Source: Bacteriovoracales bacterium
GTDB lineage: Bacteria; Bdellovibrionota; Bacteriovoracia; Bacteriovoracales; Bacteriovoracaceae
DNA: 40,372 nt
Reading direction: 5' to 3'
Assembly: GCA_026713835.1 (NCBI GenBank)
Contig: JAPONP010000061.1
Coordinates: forward strand, 1 to 40,372
Numbering within the stretch: the first letter of the stretch is position 1; each line of letters opens with the position of its first letter. The notes beneath the pieces are model-generated. The model did no database searches and had not been told where the DNA came from. It saw only the letters and a program-made list of their open reading frames with translations. Shown one piece after another: positions 1-7,379 of this stretch. The position numbers and the translations under genes were made by a program.

Positions 1-136
1 AAGGCAAGGTAACTGTTCTCCACCCGGATAAGATTGGTAGGAGGCAACGAGGAGCGACCGAGGCGTGCTTCCTGCACGTCGCAGGGAAGCGACGAGGCAG
101 TCGACTGCCAAGATTGCCGGGGGGTGAGCAGTTACC
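1..136 (-). repeat. Structured palindromic repeat, copy A
   Basis: Read on the minus strand, this is an imperfect palindrome bounded by GGTAACTG and CAGTTACC, with an internal hairpin CGTGC-AGGAA-GCACG. It ends in a T-rich tail (TTGCCTT) that is cut off by the window edge. It lies 26 nt downstream of the mgtC-like stop codon, in the same orientation relative to that gene as copies B and C are to theirs. By eye it differs from copy C at about one internal position over roughly 134 nt. It could be a terminator-like 3' element or a REP/MITE-type repeat; no coding potential is apparent. Confidence 0.9.
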
Positions 137-161
137 TCAAAAGAGGATGATGCGACAGGCC

Positions 162-929
162 TTATGAGGAGGGGGTGGAGGGATTGATTTCCCCGTTCTC
201 CTCTTGGTGGATGTGGTAGCTCACCTTTTTCACGGTGACCATGGTTTCGATCTCATGGCAAATTCTTTCCATCATATGGGGGCCGGCTGAAAGAATGACC
301 GTGGTGACGATGGCATTTTGTTTCTCGTCGATGACCTCCTCGGAAAAAGGGGGGGTCTCCAATCCTTCCGCCAAGATGATATCTTTGAGGATCCTTTTGA
401 TGGGGCCCTTTGAAAGCACGTCCAGTTGGAAGGTCTTTTGGCCCGCACTCTTTTCGACCAAGCGATAGATGGGGTTGATGAGTTTGAGGATGAGAAGAAC
501 GGTGAGGGAAAAAAGGGCCGCTGAAAAGAGGCGACCGATGCCCACGGTATAGCCGATGGCGGCCACCACCCAGATCGTGGCCGCCGTCGTAAGGCCCGTG
601 ACATTTCCCCGCCCATGGATGATGGCCCCGGCCCCCAAAAAGCCTACCCCGCTTACGATTTGGGCCGCCAGTCGGTTGGGGTCGCTCACGGTTCCCGGAG
701 TATTGAGGTTCAAAAGACCCATGCTCGTATAGAGGCAAGCCCCCACGCAGATTAAGATATTGGTTTTAAGGCCAGCGGATTTGAGTTTTTTTTCTCGATC
801 ATAGCCCACGATTCCTCCGAGGAGGATGGCCATGACGACTTGGGCCCCTATTCCCATATAGAAATTGACTTGGCCTACGAGTTCGATAAAGACGGTCTCG
901 TAGAGTCCAGAATAGTTGAGAGAATCCAT
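162..929 (-). CDS. MgtC/SapB family inner-membrane protein
   Basis: This 255-residue protein has the MgtC/SapB signature: several hydrophobic helices in residues 25-150 with the conserved stretches GGIVGYDRE, LKTNILICVGACLYT and SGVGFLGAGAII. A soluble C-terminal domain of about 95 residues follows, resembling the ACT-like domain of longer MgtC proteins. Family members are linked to magnesium limitation and, in pathogens, to survival inside macrophages; the role here is unknown. The ATG at 929 follows a purine-rich GGGAGAGAG. The gene is divergent from the lipoprotein gene at 1075, and no Mg-sensing leader is evident in the 145-bp gap. Repeat copy A lies just downstream. Confidence 0.9.
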   Translation of the reverse strand: MDSLNYSGLYETVFIELVGQVNFYMGIGAQVVMAILLGGIVGYDREKKLKSAGLKTNILICVGACLYTSMGLLNLNTPGTVSDPNRLAAQIVSGVGFLGAGAIIHGRGNVTGLTTAATIWVVAAIGYTVGIGRLFSAALFSLTVLLILKLINPIYRLVEKSAGQKTFQLDVLSKGPIKRILKDIILAEGLETPPFSEEVIDEKQNAIVTTVILSAGPHMMERICHEIETMVTVKKVSYHIHQEENGEINPSTPSS

Positions 930-1074
930 TTTTCAATTATGCTCTCTCCCTTTGAGTTCGGCAAGGGAGTGTTCTATTAGTGAAAAAAAATTGGTTTTTA
1001 ATGCTAGGCCCTTCTCTTTAAAGTTTGGAGCCTTATGAAAAGAATATCAGAAATTTTAAACGGGAGAGTCAAAA

Positions 1075-1794
1075 ATGAAATGTCTCACATCTTTATTGTC
1101 TTTATTTTCTTTATTTTTTTTCACGGCCCTATTGGGGTCTTTGGGAGGGTGTCAAACCGGGGGGCCGATGGAGGCTCAAAAGGCCCTTCCCTTGAAAGAG
1201 GGGGGAGGGGAGGAGGGCTTTTTTCGGGAAAGATTGGGGCCGGGGGAACATTTTGTGGGCCCCATGGAGGAAGGGGATTTTCTTTTGATCAGGGTCAAGG
1301 GAACCCAAGTCAAAAAGATCTTTAGCAAGGTCTATAAAAAGACATTCAAGGCCACATGGACTCCTTTGGAGTGTAGGAAACTTTTTGAGGATGTCGATTG
1401 TAATCATGTGAGCAGGGGAACGTCTTGTGAAATCTATTACAGAGATTTCCAAGGGGAAAGCCTGCGGGGGATCGAGTTTTTTAATGATTCAAACGATTTT
1501 AAAATCAAACTTGGGTCAACCTTTTACGGCATAAAAGATGATTTTTTTGTAGAGGATGGAACCCTTTACTGGGTCTTTGGCATTTCAAAGGAGATGCTTT
1601 TTGGCGGTCGGGATTTATCAGTGGTGTTGGGAGGAGAAGAGGAAACATTTGTCCGTGTGGGATTTCAAGAGTTTGGAAAATGCCCCCATCGAAACGGGCC
1701 CGGTTTTTCCATGGACGCACCTTTGGAGTTTGGCCTGGAAGAGGGGCATGGGAGAAGGGAGTATGAGGTGAATATCCATCTGCTCCGGCGCTAA
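1075..1794 (+). CDS. Putative lipoprotein of unknown function
   Basis: I do not recognise this 239-residue protein. The N-terminus is a clear lipoprotein signal: MKC, a long hydrophobic stretch rich in L/F/S, then a lipobox LGGC at about residues 23-26. The mature protein is soluble-looking, with a Gly/Glu-rich linker (residues 38-55) and then mixed aromatic and acidic sequence with five or so cysteines, which could form disulfides. The start at 1075 is supported by GGGAG 8 nt upstream; the overlapping ORF starting at 1035 is in another frame and is a shadow. It stands alone, 60 bp before the aldolase gene. Probably anchored in the inner or outer membrane facing the periplasm. Confidence 0.75.
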   Translation: MKCLTSLLSLFSLFFFTALLGSLGGCQTGGPMEAQKALPLKEGGGEEGFFRERLGPGEHFVGPMEEGDFLLIRVKGTQVKKIFSKVYKKTFKATWTPLECRKLFEDVDCNHVSRGTSCEIYYRDFQGESLRGIEFFNDSNDFKIKLGSTFYGIKDDFFVEDGTLYWVFGISKEMLFGGRDLSVVLGGEEETFVRVGFQEFGKCPHRNGPGFSMDAPLEFGLEEGHGRREYEVNIHLLRR

Positions 1795-1853
1795 GAAGAA
1801 CTTGACCAATCTTTTTGAAAATAGCTATCCTCCTTTGAACTAAGGAGAGGACG

Positions 1854-2501
1854 GTGAGTCTTGGAATCTATGAAAAGATATTGGATCTTTGCAAACGCTT
1901 GCACTCAAAAAATATGTTGGCGGCTGCAGACGGAAATATAAGCTATCGTTTTCACGATGAAAGAATCGTGATCACTCCGAGCGGAAAGGCCAAGGCCTTT
2001 ATGGCAGAAGATGACTTGGCCCGGATCACCCTTTCGGGGCGTGTTTTGGAAGGCCATCCCTCGGGAGAATCCTCCATGCATCTTGAGGTTTACAGAAGGT
2101 GTCCAAAGGCCAAGGCTGTGGTTCACGCCCATCCCCCCACGGCCATCGCTTGGACTCTCGCCAGACCCGACCTAGAAGAACTCGAAGGAGAATGTCTCCC
2201 GGAGGTCATTTTGGCCGCAGGGAAAATTCCCATCGCTTCCTACGCCCGCCCCTGTACGGAGGAAATGGCCCGTGCCATTCGTCCTTTTTTGCCCACAAGA
2301 AAGCTCATGATCTTGGCCCGCCACGGGGCCTTGAGTTGGGGGGAGAGTTTGGAAGAGGCCTATCGGGGAATGGAGCGGCTCGAACATTGTGCCCAAATTT
2401 TAAAGGCGGCCCATGAATTGGGAGGGGCCAAAAAGCTGCCCGCTTTAGAGATAGAGGCCCTCATGGCCATGAGAGAAAAGATGGGCCATAAAACCCTATG
2501 A
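1854..2501 (+). CDS. Class II aldolase (5-deoxyribulose/methylthioribulose-1-P aldolase-like)
   Basis: This 215-residue protein belongs to the class II aldolase/adducin family of zinc enzymes. The metal ligands and acid sit where they do in fuculose-1-phosphate aldolase: Glu72 in SGESS, His91 and His93 in HAHPP, and His157 in ARHGALSW. NIS at residues 28-30 and TPSG at 41-44 are phosphate-site motifs. The next gene, mtnA, overlaps by 4 nt, so the substrate is likely a ribulose-1-phosphate derived from S-adenosylmethionine by-products (5'-deoxyadenosine or methylthioadenosine), cleaved to dihydroxyacetone phosphate and an aldehyde. MtnB-type dehydratase activity is the alternative, but the HAHPP motif favours an aldolase. 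The GTG start is preceded by a strong TAAGGAGAGG. Confidence 0.85.
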   Translation: MSLGIYEKILDLCKRLHSKNMLAAADGNISYRFHDERIVITPSGKAKAFMAEDDLARITLSGRVLEGHPSGESSMHLEVYRRCPKAKAVVHAHPPTAIAWTLARPDLEELEGECLPEVILAAGKIPIASYARPCTEEMARAIRPFLPTRKLMILARHGALSWGESLEEAYRGMERLEHCAQILKAAHELGGAKKLPALEIEALMAMREKMGHKTL

Positions 2502-3517
2502 AGGAATTGTCCGGGCTGTCCATACGCCACCGCAGAGGACAGCTTGAGATTTTGAATCAATGTGGGCTTCCCCATGTAGAGGAATGGATGGTCGTGGGCC
2601 CACCTGAGGAGATGGCTCGTTGCATTGAAAAACTCAAGGTTCGCGGGGCCCCCCTGATCGGAGTGGCCGCCGCTTTATGTTTGGCCAAGTACGTAGAGGG
2701 TGGGGCTTCCAAAGAGGATTTTATCTACTGGGCCCACTCCCTGAAAAAGTCCCGTCCCACCGCCGTCAACTTGATTTGGGCCGTGGACGTTCTTTTGAAG
2801 GAAGCGGAAAAAAATTATGGGGCCCGGTCCATCGCACTCAAGGCCCAAGAGATTTTTGAAGAGGACGCAGAGCTTTGTGAAAAGATTGCCCGTCACGGAA
2901 TGGATTTGATCGATGATGGAGATGGGGTTCTCACCCATTGCAATACGGGAGGGCTGGCCACGGCGGGACGGGGAACGGCCTTGGGGGTTATCCGCTCGGC
3001 CCACGAACGGGGAAAAGACATCCATGTTTTTGTGGATGAAACCCGCCCCCTTCTTCAAGGAGCCCGTTTGACGAGTTGGGAGTTGGAGAAACTGGCCATC
3101 CCCTACACCTTGATCTGTGACAACATGGCGGCGGCCCTCATGGCCTCCAAGAGAATCCATAAGGTGATCGTCGGGGCCGATCGCGTGGCCCTTAACGGCG
3201 ATACGGCCAATAAGATTGGAACCTACTCTTTAGCGGTGAGCGCCCACTACCACGGCATCCCTTTCTATGTGGCCGCCCCCCGAACCACCGTTGACGAAAA
3301 GAGCAAGAGCGGAGCGGATATTCCCATCGAGCAAAGAAAGGGGGAGGAGGTGAGAGGAATCGCCGCCTCCTTCGGGTCGGTTTGCTGGGCCCCGGAAGGG
3401 GGAAAGGTGGAAAACCCGGCCTTCGATATCACTCCCCATGAACTGATCTCGGCCTGGGTTTTTGATGAGGGATGTTTTCATTCCGCAAGCGAGCTTAAAA
3501 CATGGATCAAAGGGTAA
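2498..3517 (+). CDS. mtnA: S-methyl-5-thioribose-1-phosphate isomerase (MtnA)
   Basis: This enzyme converts 5-methylthioribose-1-phosphate, or 5-deoxyribose-1-phosphate, to the ribulose-1-phosphate. At 339 residues it has normal family length. Diagnostic motifs are KVRGAPLIGV (residues 47-56), RPTAVNL (86-92), the catalytic cysteine in THCNTG (Cys148), and the catalytic aspartate in VGADRV (Asp228), followed by the NGDTANKIGT loop. It overlaps the upstream aldolase by 4 nt (ATGA) and the downstream methyltransferase by 16 nt, so the three are probably translated together. No mtnK kinase or MTA phosphorylase gene is visible in the window, so the phosphorylated substrate must be made elsewhere. 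Confidence 0.95.
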   Translation: MKELSGLSIRHRRGQLEILNQCGLPHVEEWMVVGPPEEMARCIEKLKVRGAPLIGVAAALCLAKYVEGGASKEDFIYWAHSLKKSRPTAVNLIWAVDVLLKEAEKNYGARSIALKAQEIFEEDAELCEKIARHGMDLIDDGDGVLTHCNTGGLATAGRGTALGVIRSAHERGKDIHVFVDETRPLLQGARLTSWELEKLAIPYTLICDNMAAALMASKRIHKVIVGADRVALNGDTANKIGTYSLAVSAHYHGIPFYVAAPRTTVDEKSKSGADIPIEQRKGEEVRGIAASFGSVCWAPEGGKVENPAFDITPHELISAWVFDEGCFHSASELKTWIKG

Positions 3518-4227
3518 GGGTCGCCCCTATGGATGAGTCCTTTGAACCCGTCCTGACGGAAGACGGCTCTTCGAGCTTGAGAAACCTTAGAACCGGAGAG
3601 CCCATGCATAGTTTGCAAGGGGCCTTTTCGGAAAGTTTGGCCATCTCTATTGCGGCGTTAAAGAGGAGTCTATCTTTGGCCCGGGCCCCTTCCATTCTCT
3701 CCGTGGGTCTCGGCTTGGCCTATAACGAGATCATGAGCATCGCCTTCCTCAAACGATCCGGCATAAAAGATTTTAGGATTGTGAGTTTTGAAAAAAGCGC
3801 CCTTTTGACGAAAGATTTGTTGAACTGGATCGAAACCGATAGGACAGGGGGCAGACCTTACGAGGACATCGTCCGGCGAAGTGCGGATTTTTTCGGTCTT
3901 TCGGAGGAGGAATTGAAACGAGAAATCGAGGAGGCGATCCGTTTGAAAAAATGGGTCATTCGGCCGGCCTTGGAACCCGAGACAAACTTTGGCAAAAAAT
4001 TTCACTGCCTCTTTTTCGATGCCTTTAGCGAGGATACGGACCCCGAGTTATGGGACGAAACTCATTTGGAAAACTTAATCTCCAAGGCCTGCGCTAAAAG
4101 TTGCGTCTTTAGCACCTATGCGGCCAAAGCGGTTTTGACGAGGGTGTTGAAAAAAGCGGGTTTCACTTTGGAAAAAAGGCCCGGCTTTGGAAAAAAGAGG
4201 GAATCGACTTTGGCCTTGAGGGTTTAA
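3502..4227 (+). CDS. MnmC-like (DUF752) SAM-dependent methyltransferase
   Basis: This 241-residue protein matches the MnmC methyltransferase domain, also called MnmD when it stands alone. It has TEDGSSSLRN near the N-terminus, SVGLGLAYNE as the SAM-binding loop, FFDAFSEDTDPELWD, and a C-terminal block STYAAKAVLTRVLKKAGF followed by GFGKKRES. In the family this domain methylates the nm5U34 wobble base of tRNA to mnm5U34. The oxidoreductase half of bifunctional MnmC is absent here, as in many non-enteric bacteria. It overlaps mtnA by 16 nt. An alternative ATG at 3529 would avoid the overlap and begins closer to the conserved region. The tRNA role is inferred from the family. Confidence 0.8.
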   Translation: MDQRVRVAPMDESFEPVLTEDGSSSLRNLRTGEPMHSLQGAFSESLAISIAALKRSLSLARAPSILSVGLGLAYNEIMSIAFLKRSGIKDFRIVSFEKSALLTKDLLNWIETDRTGGRPYEDIVRRSADFFGLSEEELKREIEEAIRLKKWVIRPALEPETNFGKKFHCLFFDAFSEDTDPELWDETHLENLISKACAKSCVFSTYAAKAVLTRVLKKAGFTLEKRPGFGKKRESTLALRV

Positions 4228-4267
4228 ACGCTTGGTTTGCCTTCCCCTCCCCTACAATCAGGGCCTA

Positions 4268-4795
4268 TTATCGGCAGGTTGGATCGTCCGTTAGTCGTCC
4301 CAAATAGATGGGGTCGCCGTCCTCATCGAGTTCATTGAGAAAAACAAAATCGTATTCGCTGACACCTAAAGAACATTCTTTTCCACCCCGGCCGTAAATC
4401 GTGATGTAAGGAGTGGCCAGGTAAAAGACGGTTTTTTGGGAACCCTCAAGTCTTTTAACCGACTGCCAATCAACCCCAAAATCGTATTGGGCCTCATTGG
4501 CATATTCAAAATCATCTAGGGTAAAGTGTTCACAAGCATAATCGGGATACCCATCTTCGTTCCAGTAGGAGGCCTGCTCATGAAGATCCACATCATCGAT
4601 ATTATATTCGATGTGAGAACCCCACCTAGGCCCTCGGCTGTTTTGGATTTTAAACTCTTGAAAAAGGCCTGCCTCTAGCCCCGGGATCGTGACGAATTTT
4701 TGATCGTATTCACCCATGCAAGTTTGATAGTTTTCACCGGAAGCGAAGGTGGTGAGAGCGGTGAGAAGAAGGGAAAAACCAAATAACTTTTTCAC
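4268..4795 (-). CDS. Small secreted protein, tandem paralogue 2
   Basis: I do not recognise this family. The 175-residue protein has a signal peptide (MKKLFGFSLLLTALTTFASG) and an acidic mature part rich in Tyr, Asp and Glu with five cysteines. It is a clear duplicate of the next gene upstream (4805-5350); both share NYQTCM.EYD, VTIPGLE, LFQEFKIQ, SRGPRWG, SVKRLEGSQ, TVFYLA and FLNELDEDG. The GTG start has AAGGAG 7 nt upstream. The two genes are separated by 9 nt and should be co-transcribed from the promoter at 5384-5412. Location is periplasm or exterior; the function is unknown. Confidence 0.8.
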   Translation of the reverse strand: MKKLFGFSLLLTALTTFASGENYQTCMGEYDQKFVTIPGLEAGLFQEFKIQNSRGPRWGSHIEYNIDDVDLHEQASYWNEDGYPDYACEHFTLDDFEYANEAQYDFGVDWQSVKRLEGSQKTVFYLATPYITIYGRGGKECSLGVSEYDFVFLNELDEDGDPIYLGRLTDDPTCR

Positions 4796-4804
4796 GGAGT
4801 CTCC

Positions 4805-5350
4805 TTAAAGAAGTGGTTTGAGACGGTTTTTTCGACAAGGCCCTTCCGCAAGGCGACCCAGATAGGTGGGTTCGCCGTCCTCATCGAGTTCATTGAGAAA
4901 CACATACCGATCATCGCCTCTAAGAAAAGAACACTCTTTTTCGGAAGTATAGATATTCACATAAAAAGAGGCCAAGTAAAAAACGGTTCTTTGGGAACCC
5001 TCAAGTCTTTTGACCGACTCCCACTCAAACCCGTGATCTTCCTGGATGGCATCTCTAAAATCGTCCTCGGTAAAGTGGGGGCAGGCATCGGTGGGGTATC
5101 CGGCCTCACTCCAATAAGAGGCATACTCCCAAAAATCCGTGTCGGGAATGGCGTCTTCGATGATCTCAGTCTTACCCCACCTAGGCCCTCGGCTGTCTTG
5201 GATTTTAAATTCCTGGAAGAGATCAATCTCTAGTCCCGGGATAGTAACGTATTGGCGATCGTATTCATCCATGCAAGTTTGGTAGTTTTCATCGGAAGCG
5301 AGGGTGGTGAGAGCGGTGAGAAGAAGGAAAAAACCGAGACACTTTTTCAT
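4805..5350 (-). CDS. Small secreted protein, tandem paralogue 1
   Basis: This 181-residue exported protein is the first gene of a two-gene tandem duplication. The signal peptide MKKCLGFFLLLTALTTLAS is followed by an acidic mature domain with conserved cysteines (in NYQTCMDEYD, DACPHF, KECSF and GPCRKN), suggesting disulfide bonds. Compared with its partner it has a basic C-terminal extension (KNRLKPLL) and a slightly longer central loop (TEIIEDAIPDTDFWEY). The ATG start has AAGGAG 7 nt upstream. The central loop differs most between the copies while flanking blocks are almost identical, which would fit diversification or partial gene conversion. The family is not known to me. Confidence 0.8.
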   Translation of the reverse strand: MKKCLGFFLLLTALTTLASDENYQTCMDEYDRQYVTIPGLEIDLFQEFKIQDSRGPRWGKTEIIEDAIPDTDFWEYASYWSEAGYPTDACPHFTEDDFRDAIQEDHGFEWESVKRLEGSQRTVFYLASFYVNIYTSEKECSFLRGDDRYVFLNELDEDGEPTYLGRLAEGPCRKNRLKPLL

Positions 5351-5383
5351 GGGGGCACTCCTTGATAAGATAAGTGGTTCGAT

Positions 5384-5412
5384 CTTTTAGATCGATTTAC
5401 TCATATTGTCAA
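5384..5412 (-). promoter_or_regulatory. Sigma-70-type promoter for the secreted paralogue pair
   Basis: On the minus strand, a perfect -35 TTGACA (5407-5412) is followed by a 17-nt spacer and -10 TAAAAG (5384-5389, 4 of 6 matches). The -10 ends 33 nt before the ATG at 5350, leaving a leader of about 25-30 nt that holds the AAGGAG ribosome binding site. Confidence 0.6.
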
Positions 5413-5437
5413 TGGATCGGTCACCGGGGCCCATAAT

Positions 5438-5472
5438 CTGCCAAATTTGAAGCTAGACTGCAAATATGGCAG
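5438..5472. promoter_or_regulatory. Inverted repeat upstream of the secreted paralogue promoter
   Basis: The arms CTGCCAAATTTG (5438-5449) and CAAATATGGCAG (5461-5472) pair at 11 of 12 positions around an 11-nt spacer. The dyad lies 25 bp upstream of the -35 box of the promoter at 5384-5412 and lacks a T-run on either strand. An operator site is therefore more plausible than a terminator. The binding protein is unknown. Confidence 0.4.
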
Positions 5473-5618
5473 GTTGCGATAAGTTATTGATTTTATTTAG
5501 TTGAGTTTTATCAATAGAACTGCCCAAGAGGGGAACTTTGGAGTTTCGGAGAAGAGGGGCGGTGGAGCCTAGAAGCGTTTGGAAGGTGGGTTTTCATTCC
5601 TCACCGTTTCAGAGTATT

Positions 5619-6566
5619 TCAAGTTCGAGATTTCGACGATTTTTGAGAAAGGGCCTGGACTTGCTCCGGCGTTAAATCGGTGTATTTACAAATAACGTGA
5701 ATTTCGGCTCCTTCTCCAAGCATTTTGAGAGCTACCTTTTTCATACCTTGCTCTATACCTTGCTCCATACCTTGTTTTACACCCCTCCTGAGCCCTTTCT
5801 CCTCCGCCCTATCCAACGAAAATTTAAATTCGGCCATAAACCTATCCTCCCGTTTTAAAACCTGACTTTCTATCTCCTGCAAGACTTTCCAGGTGAAGGT
5901 CTTGCTTTGGTGTTGAATGTACTCCATGGCCAATCCCATAATCGGCGGCCTCTCTTTTTTGGGGACATCCAAAGCCATTTTGAGGAGTTCTCTCACCTCA
6001 AGCTCCGTCAGGGACATTATGCTTTGCATTATAAAGAGGATTGGCCTTGCGGTCAAGTCCTTCTTTCCTCGGAGCTTCAATCGTTGAATATCCAACAATC
6101 TACATTTGAAATCAAGAATGTTTTTCCCAAATGCTCTTTTGAGCGCAGGGGTCAGTCCCTCCAGGGTCTCTTGAAGGGAAAGGGGCCCTGAATAGGGGGC
6201 CTTGTTTACCCCCTGATAGACCAAAATGGGGATGATGGGTTGTCTTTTCTTGGCACAAATCACCGCTTGATAACCGAGCATCTGAAAGAGAAGGCTCCTA
6301 TCCGCTCCACTTTTATGTTCGATTAAAAAAAGAATCTTGGCCGTCTTTTTCGAGTTTTTGAGTTGAACGGAAAAGACCAAGTCCGTCCTCTTCTCCTTCC
6401 ACTCCTCATCGACATAGGTGGTGATTTCCGGGCGGAGGCTCTTCCAATTGAAAAGCCCAAACTCTTTTGGAGTAAAGACAAGGCGAAAGATATCCGTGGC
6501 ATATTTTTTTTCGCCAAAGACTCTCTTGAAAAAGATATCGTGAATGGGTTTTTTCCGTGCAACCAT
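5619..6566 (-). CDS. Rpn family PD-(D/E)XK nuclease (paralogue 1)
   Basis: This belongs to the Rpn/PDDEXK-transposase family, whose characterised members promote RecA-independent recombination by cutting DNA. Counting from the ORF-track start, the nuclease core shows RTDLVF (Asp67) and ILFLIEHKS (Glu88, Lys90), the expected D...ExK triad. The C-terminal part contains a G/Q repeat (RGVKQGMEQGIEQGMKK) and a conserved tail ICKYTDLTPEQVQAL, as in many family members. The ORF track begins at a GTG (6581), but ATG 6566 has GGAAG 8 nt upstream and aligns with the start of the second copy at 26128. It is probably a mobile or selfish accessory gene; no terminal inverted repeats are evident. Confidence 0.85.
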   Translation of the reverse strand: MVARKKPIHDIFFKRVFGEKKYATDIFRLVFTPKEFGLFNWKSLRPEITTYVDEEWKEKRTDLVFSVQLKNSKKTAKILFLIEHKSGADRSLLFQMLGYQAVICAKKRQPIIPILVYQGVNKAPYSGPLSLQETLEGLTPALKRAFGKNILDFKCRLLDIQRLKLRGKKDLTARPILFIMQSIMSLTELEVRELLKMALDVPKKERPPIMGLAMEYIQHQSKTFTWKVLQEIESQVLKREDRFMAEFKFSLDRAEEKGLRRGVKQGMEQGIEQGMKKVALKMLGEGAEIHVICKYTDLTPEQVQALSQKSSKSRT

Positions 6567-6722
6567 GCTCAATGCTTCCACAAAGAACGCTCTTTGTCCA
6601 GGTCAACTCCATATTAAGAGGGGCCTATACTGGAGCTATTCAAGATCGTGCCAGTGCGTTTGAAATAGCAAATGGCGGCTTTGTTTTTTTGATGAAATTG
6701 GGGTTCACTTTTACTTTAATTT

Positions 6723-7061
6723 TTAATAATGCCACGTTTTAAACGACCCTCTTTTCCCCTGAAGGAGGTTAAATTTCAGTATGTAGTAAAAGGCACTGAC
6801 AGCATCTTTCCATCCAATTTTTTTCCCTTCGTCGTATGTTCTTCCGTAGTAAGATATTGGAACTTCATATATGTTGATGTTTGGAATTTTGGCTATTTTT
6901 GCGGTTATCTCCACTTCTATTCCAAAACGGTTGGACTCTAAAATCGTATTTTTAAGAATATCCGTGCGGATCAGTTTGTAACAAGACTCCACGTCTGTAA
7001 GATTCAAGTTTGATAAGGCATTGGATAAAAATGGTGGGTTCAATTTGTCGATAAAACCCAC
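6723..7061 (-). pseudogene. 5'-truncated GT2 glycosyltransferase (polyprenyl-phosphate mannosyltransferase-like)
   Basis: This encodes only the last ~105 residues of a dolichyl-phosphate-mannose synthase-like GT2 enzyme. It has NLNLTDVESCYKL, RFGIEVEITAKIAK, YEVPISYYGRTYDEGKKIGWKD and a final KFN segment. The nucleotide-sugar-binding N-terminal half (about 120 or more residues in the family) is missing. The ORF opens at a GTG immediately after an in-frame TGA, and what should be its 5' half is replaced by an unrelated gene fragment on the opposite strand. It is therefore a remnant and very unlikely to be active. It is more AT-rich than its neighbours. Confidence 0.75.
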
Positions 7062-7073
7062 TCACTGTCTATC

Positions 7074-7379
7074 ATGATTCCCTTAAAAAAGGGTTGGTTT
7101 TGGTTATTACTTCTAGTCATAGAAATTCTTTTAACATTTACGATCATCACAAATAAGAGAGAGAGAAAGATTTTATCAATGATTTTATTTTCGGGATTAT
7201 TTTATATGATACCATATTTTATCATTTCTCCTGCGAGTAGATTTCGCTATTTTTACTGGTCAACCATATCTGCTTCTCTCGCCTTAATGCTTTTAATAAC
7301 ATTTGTTTTTAATGCGAAAAAGTTGAAACGTGAGTTTTTGGCGACAAAGAGGGCTCCGAATGGATGTGCCGGGTCCTAA
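7074..7379 (+). pseudogene. Truncated multi-spanning membrane protein (C-terminal fragment)
   Basis: This 101-residue ORF consists of three hydrophobic helices (about residues 8-26, 35-52 and 66-83) and a basic tail. The segment IPYFIISPASRFRYFYWS resembles the C-terminal end of polytopic glycosyltransferase-type membrane proteins (GT39/O-antigen type), so I read it as the tail of a larger gene. The ORF is open a little further upstream (to 7029) but has no convincing start or ribosome binding site. It faces away from the glycosyltransferase remnant at 6723-7061, and the broken ends of both meet near 7062-7073. Its 3' end overlaps pabB by 4 nt. Confidence 0.5.

Noticed and set aside
253-738. 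161-residue ORF inside the mgtC-like gene
   Set aside because: It is a frame-shifted shadow of the MgtC coding sequence on the same strand.
6582-6722. Possible small gene between the Rpn gene and the GT2 remnant
   Set aside because: Only short ORFs antisense to or overlapping neighbours, without ribosome binding sites.
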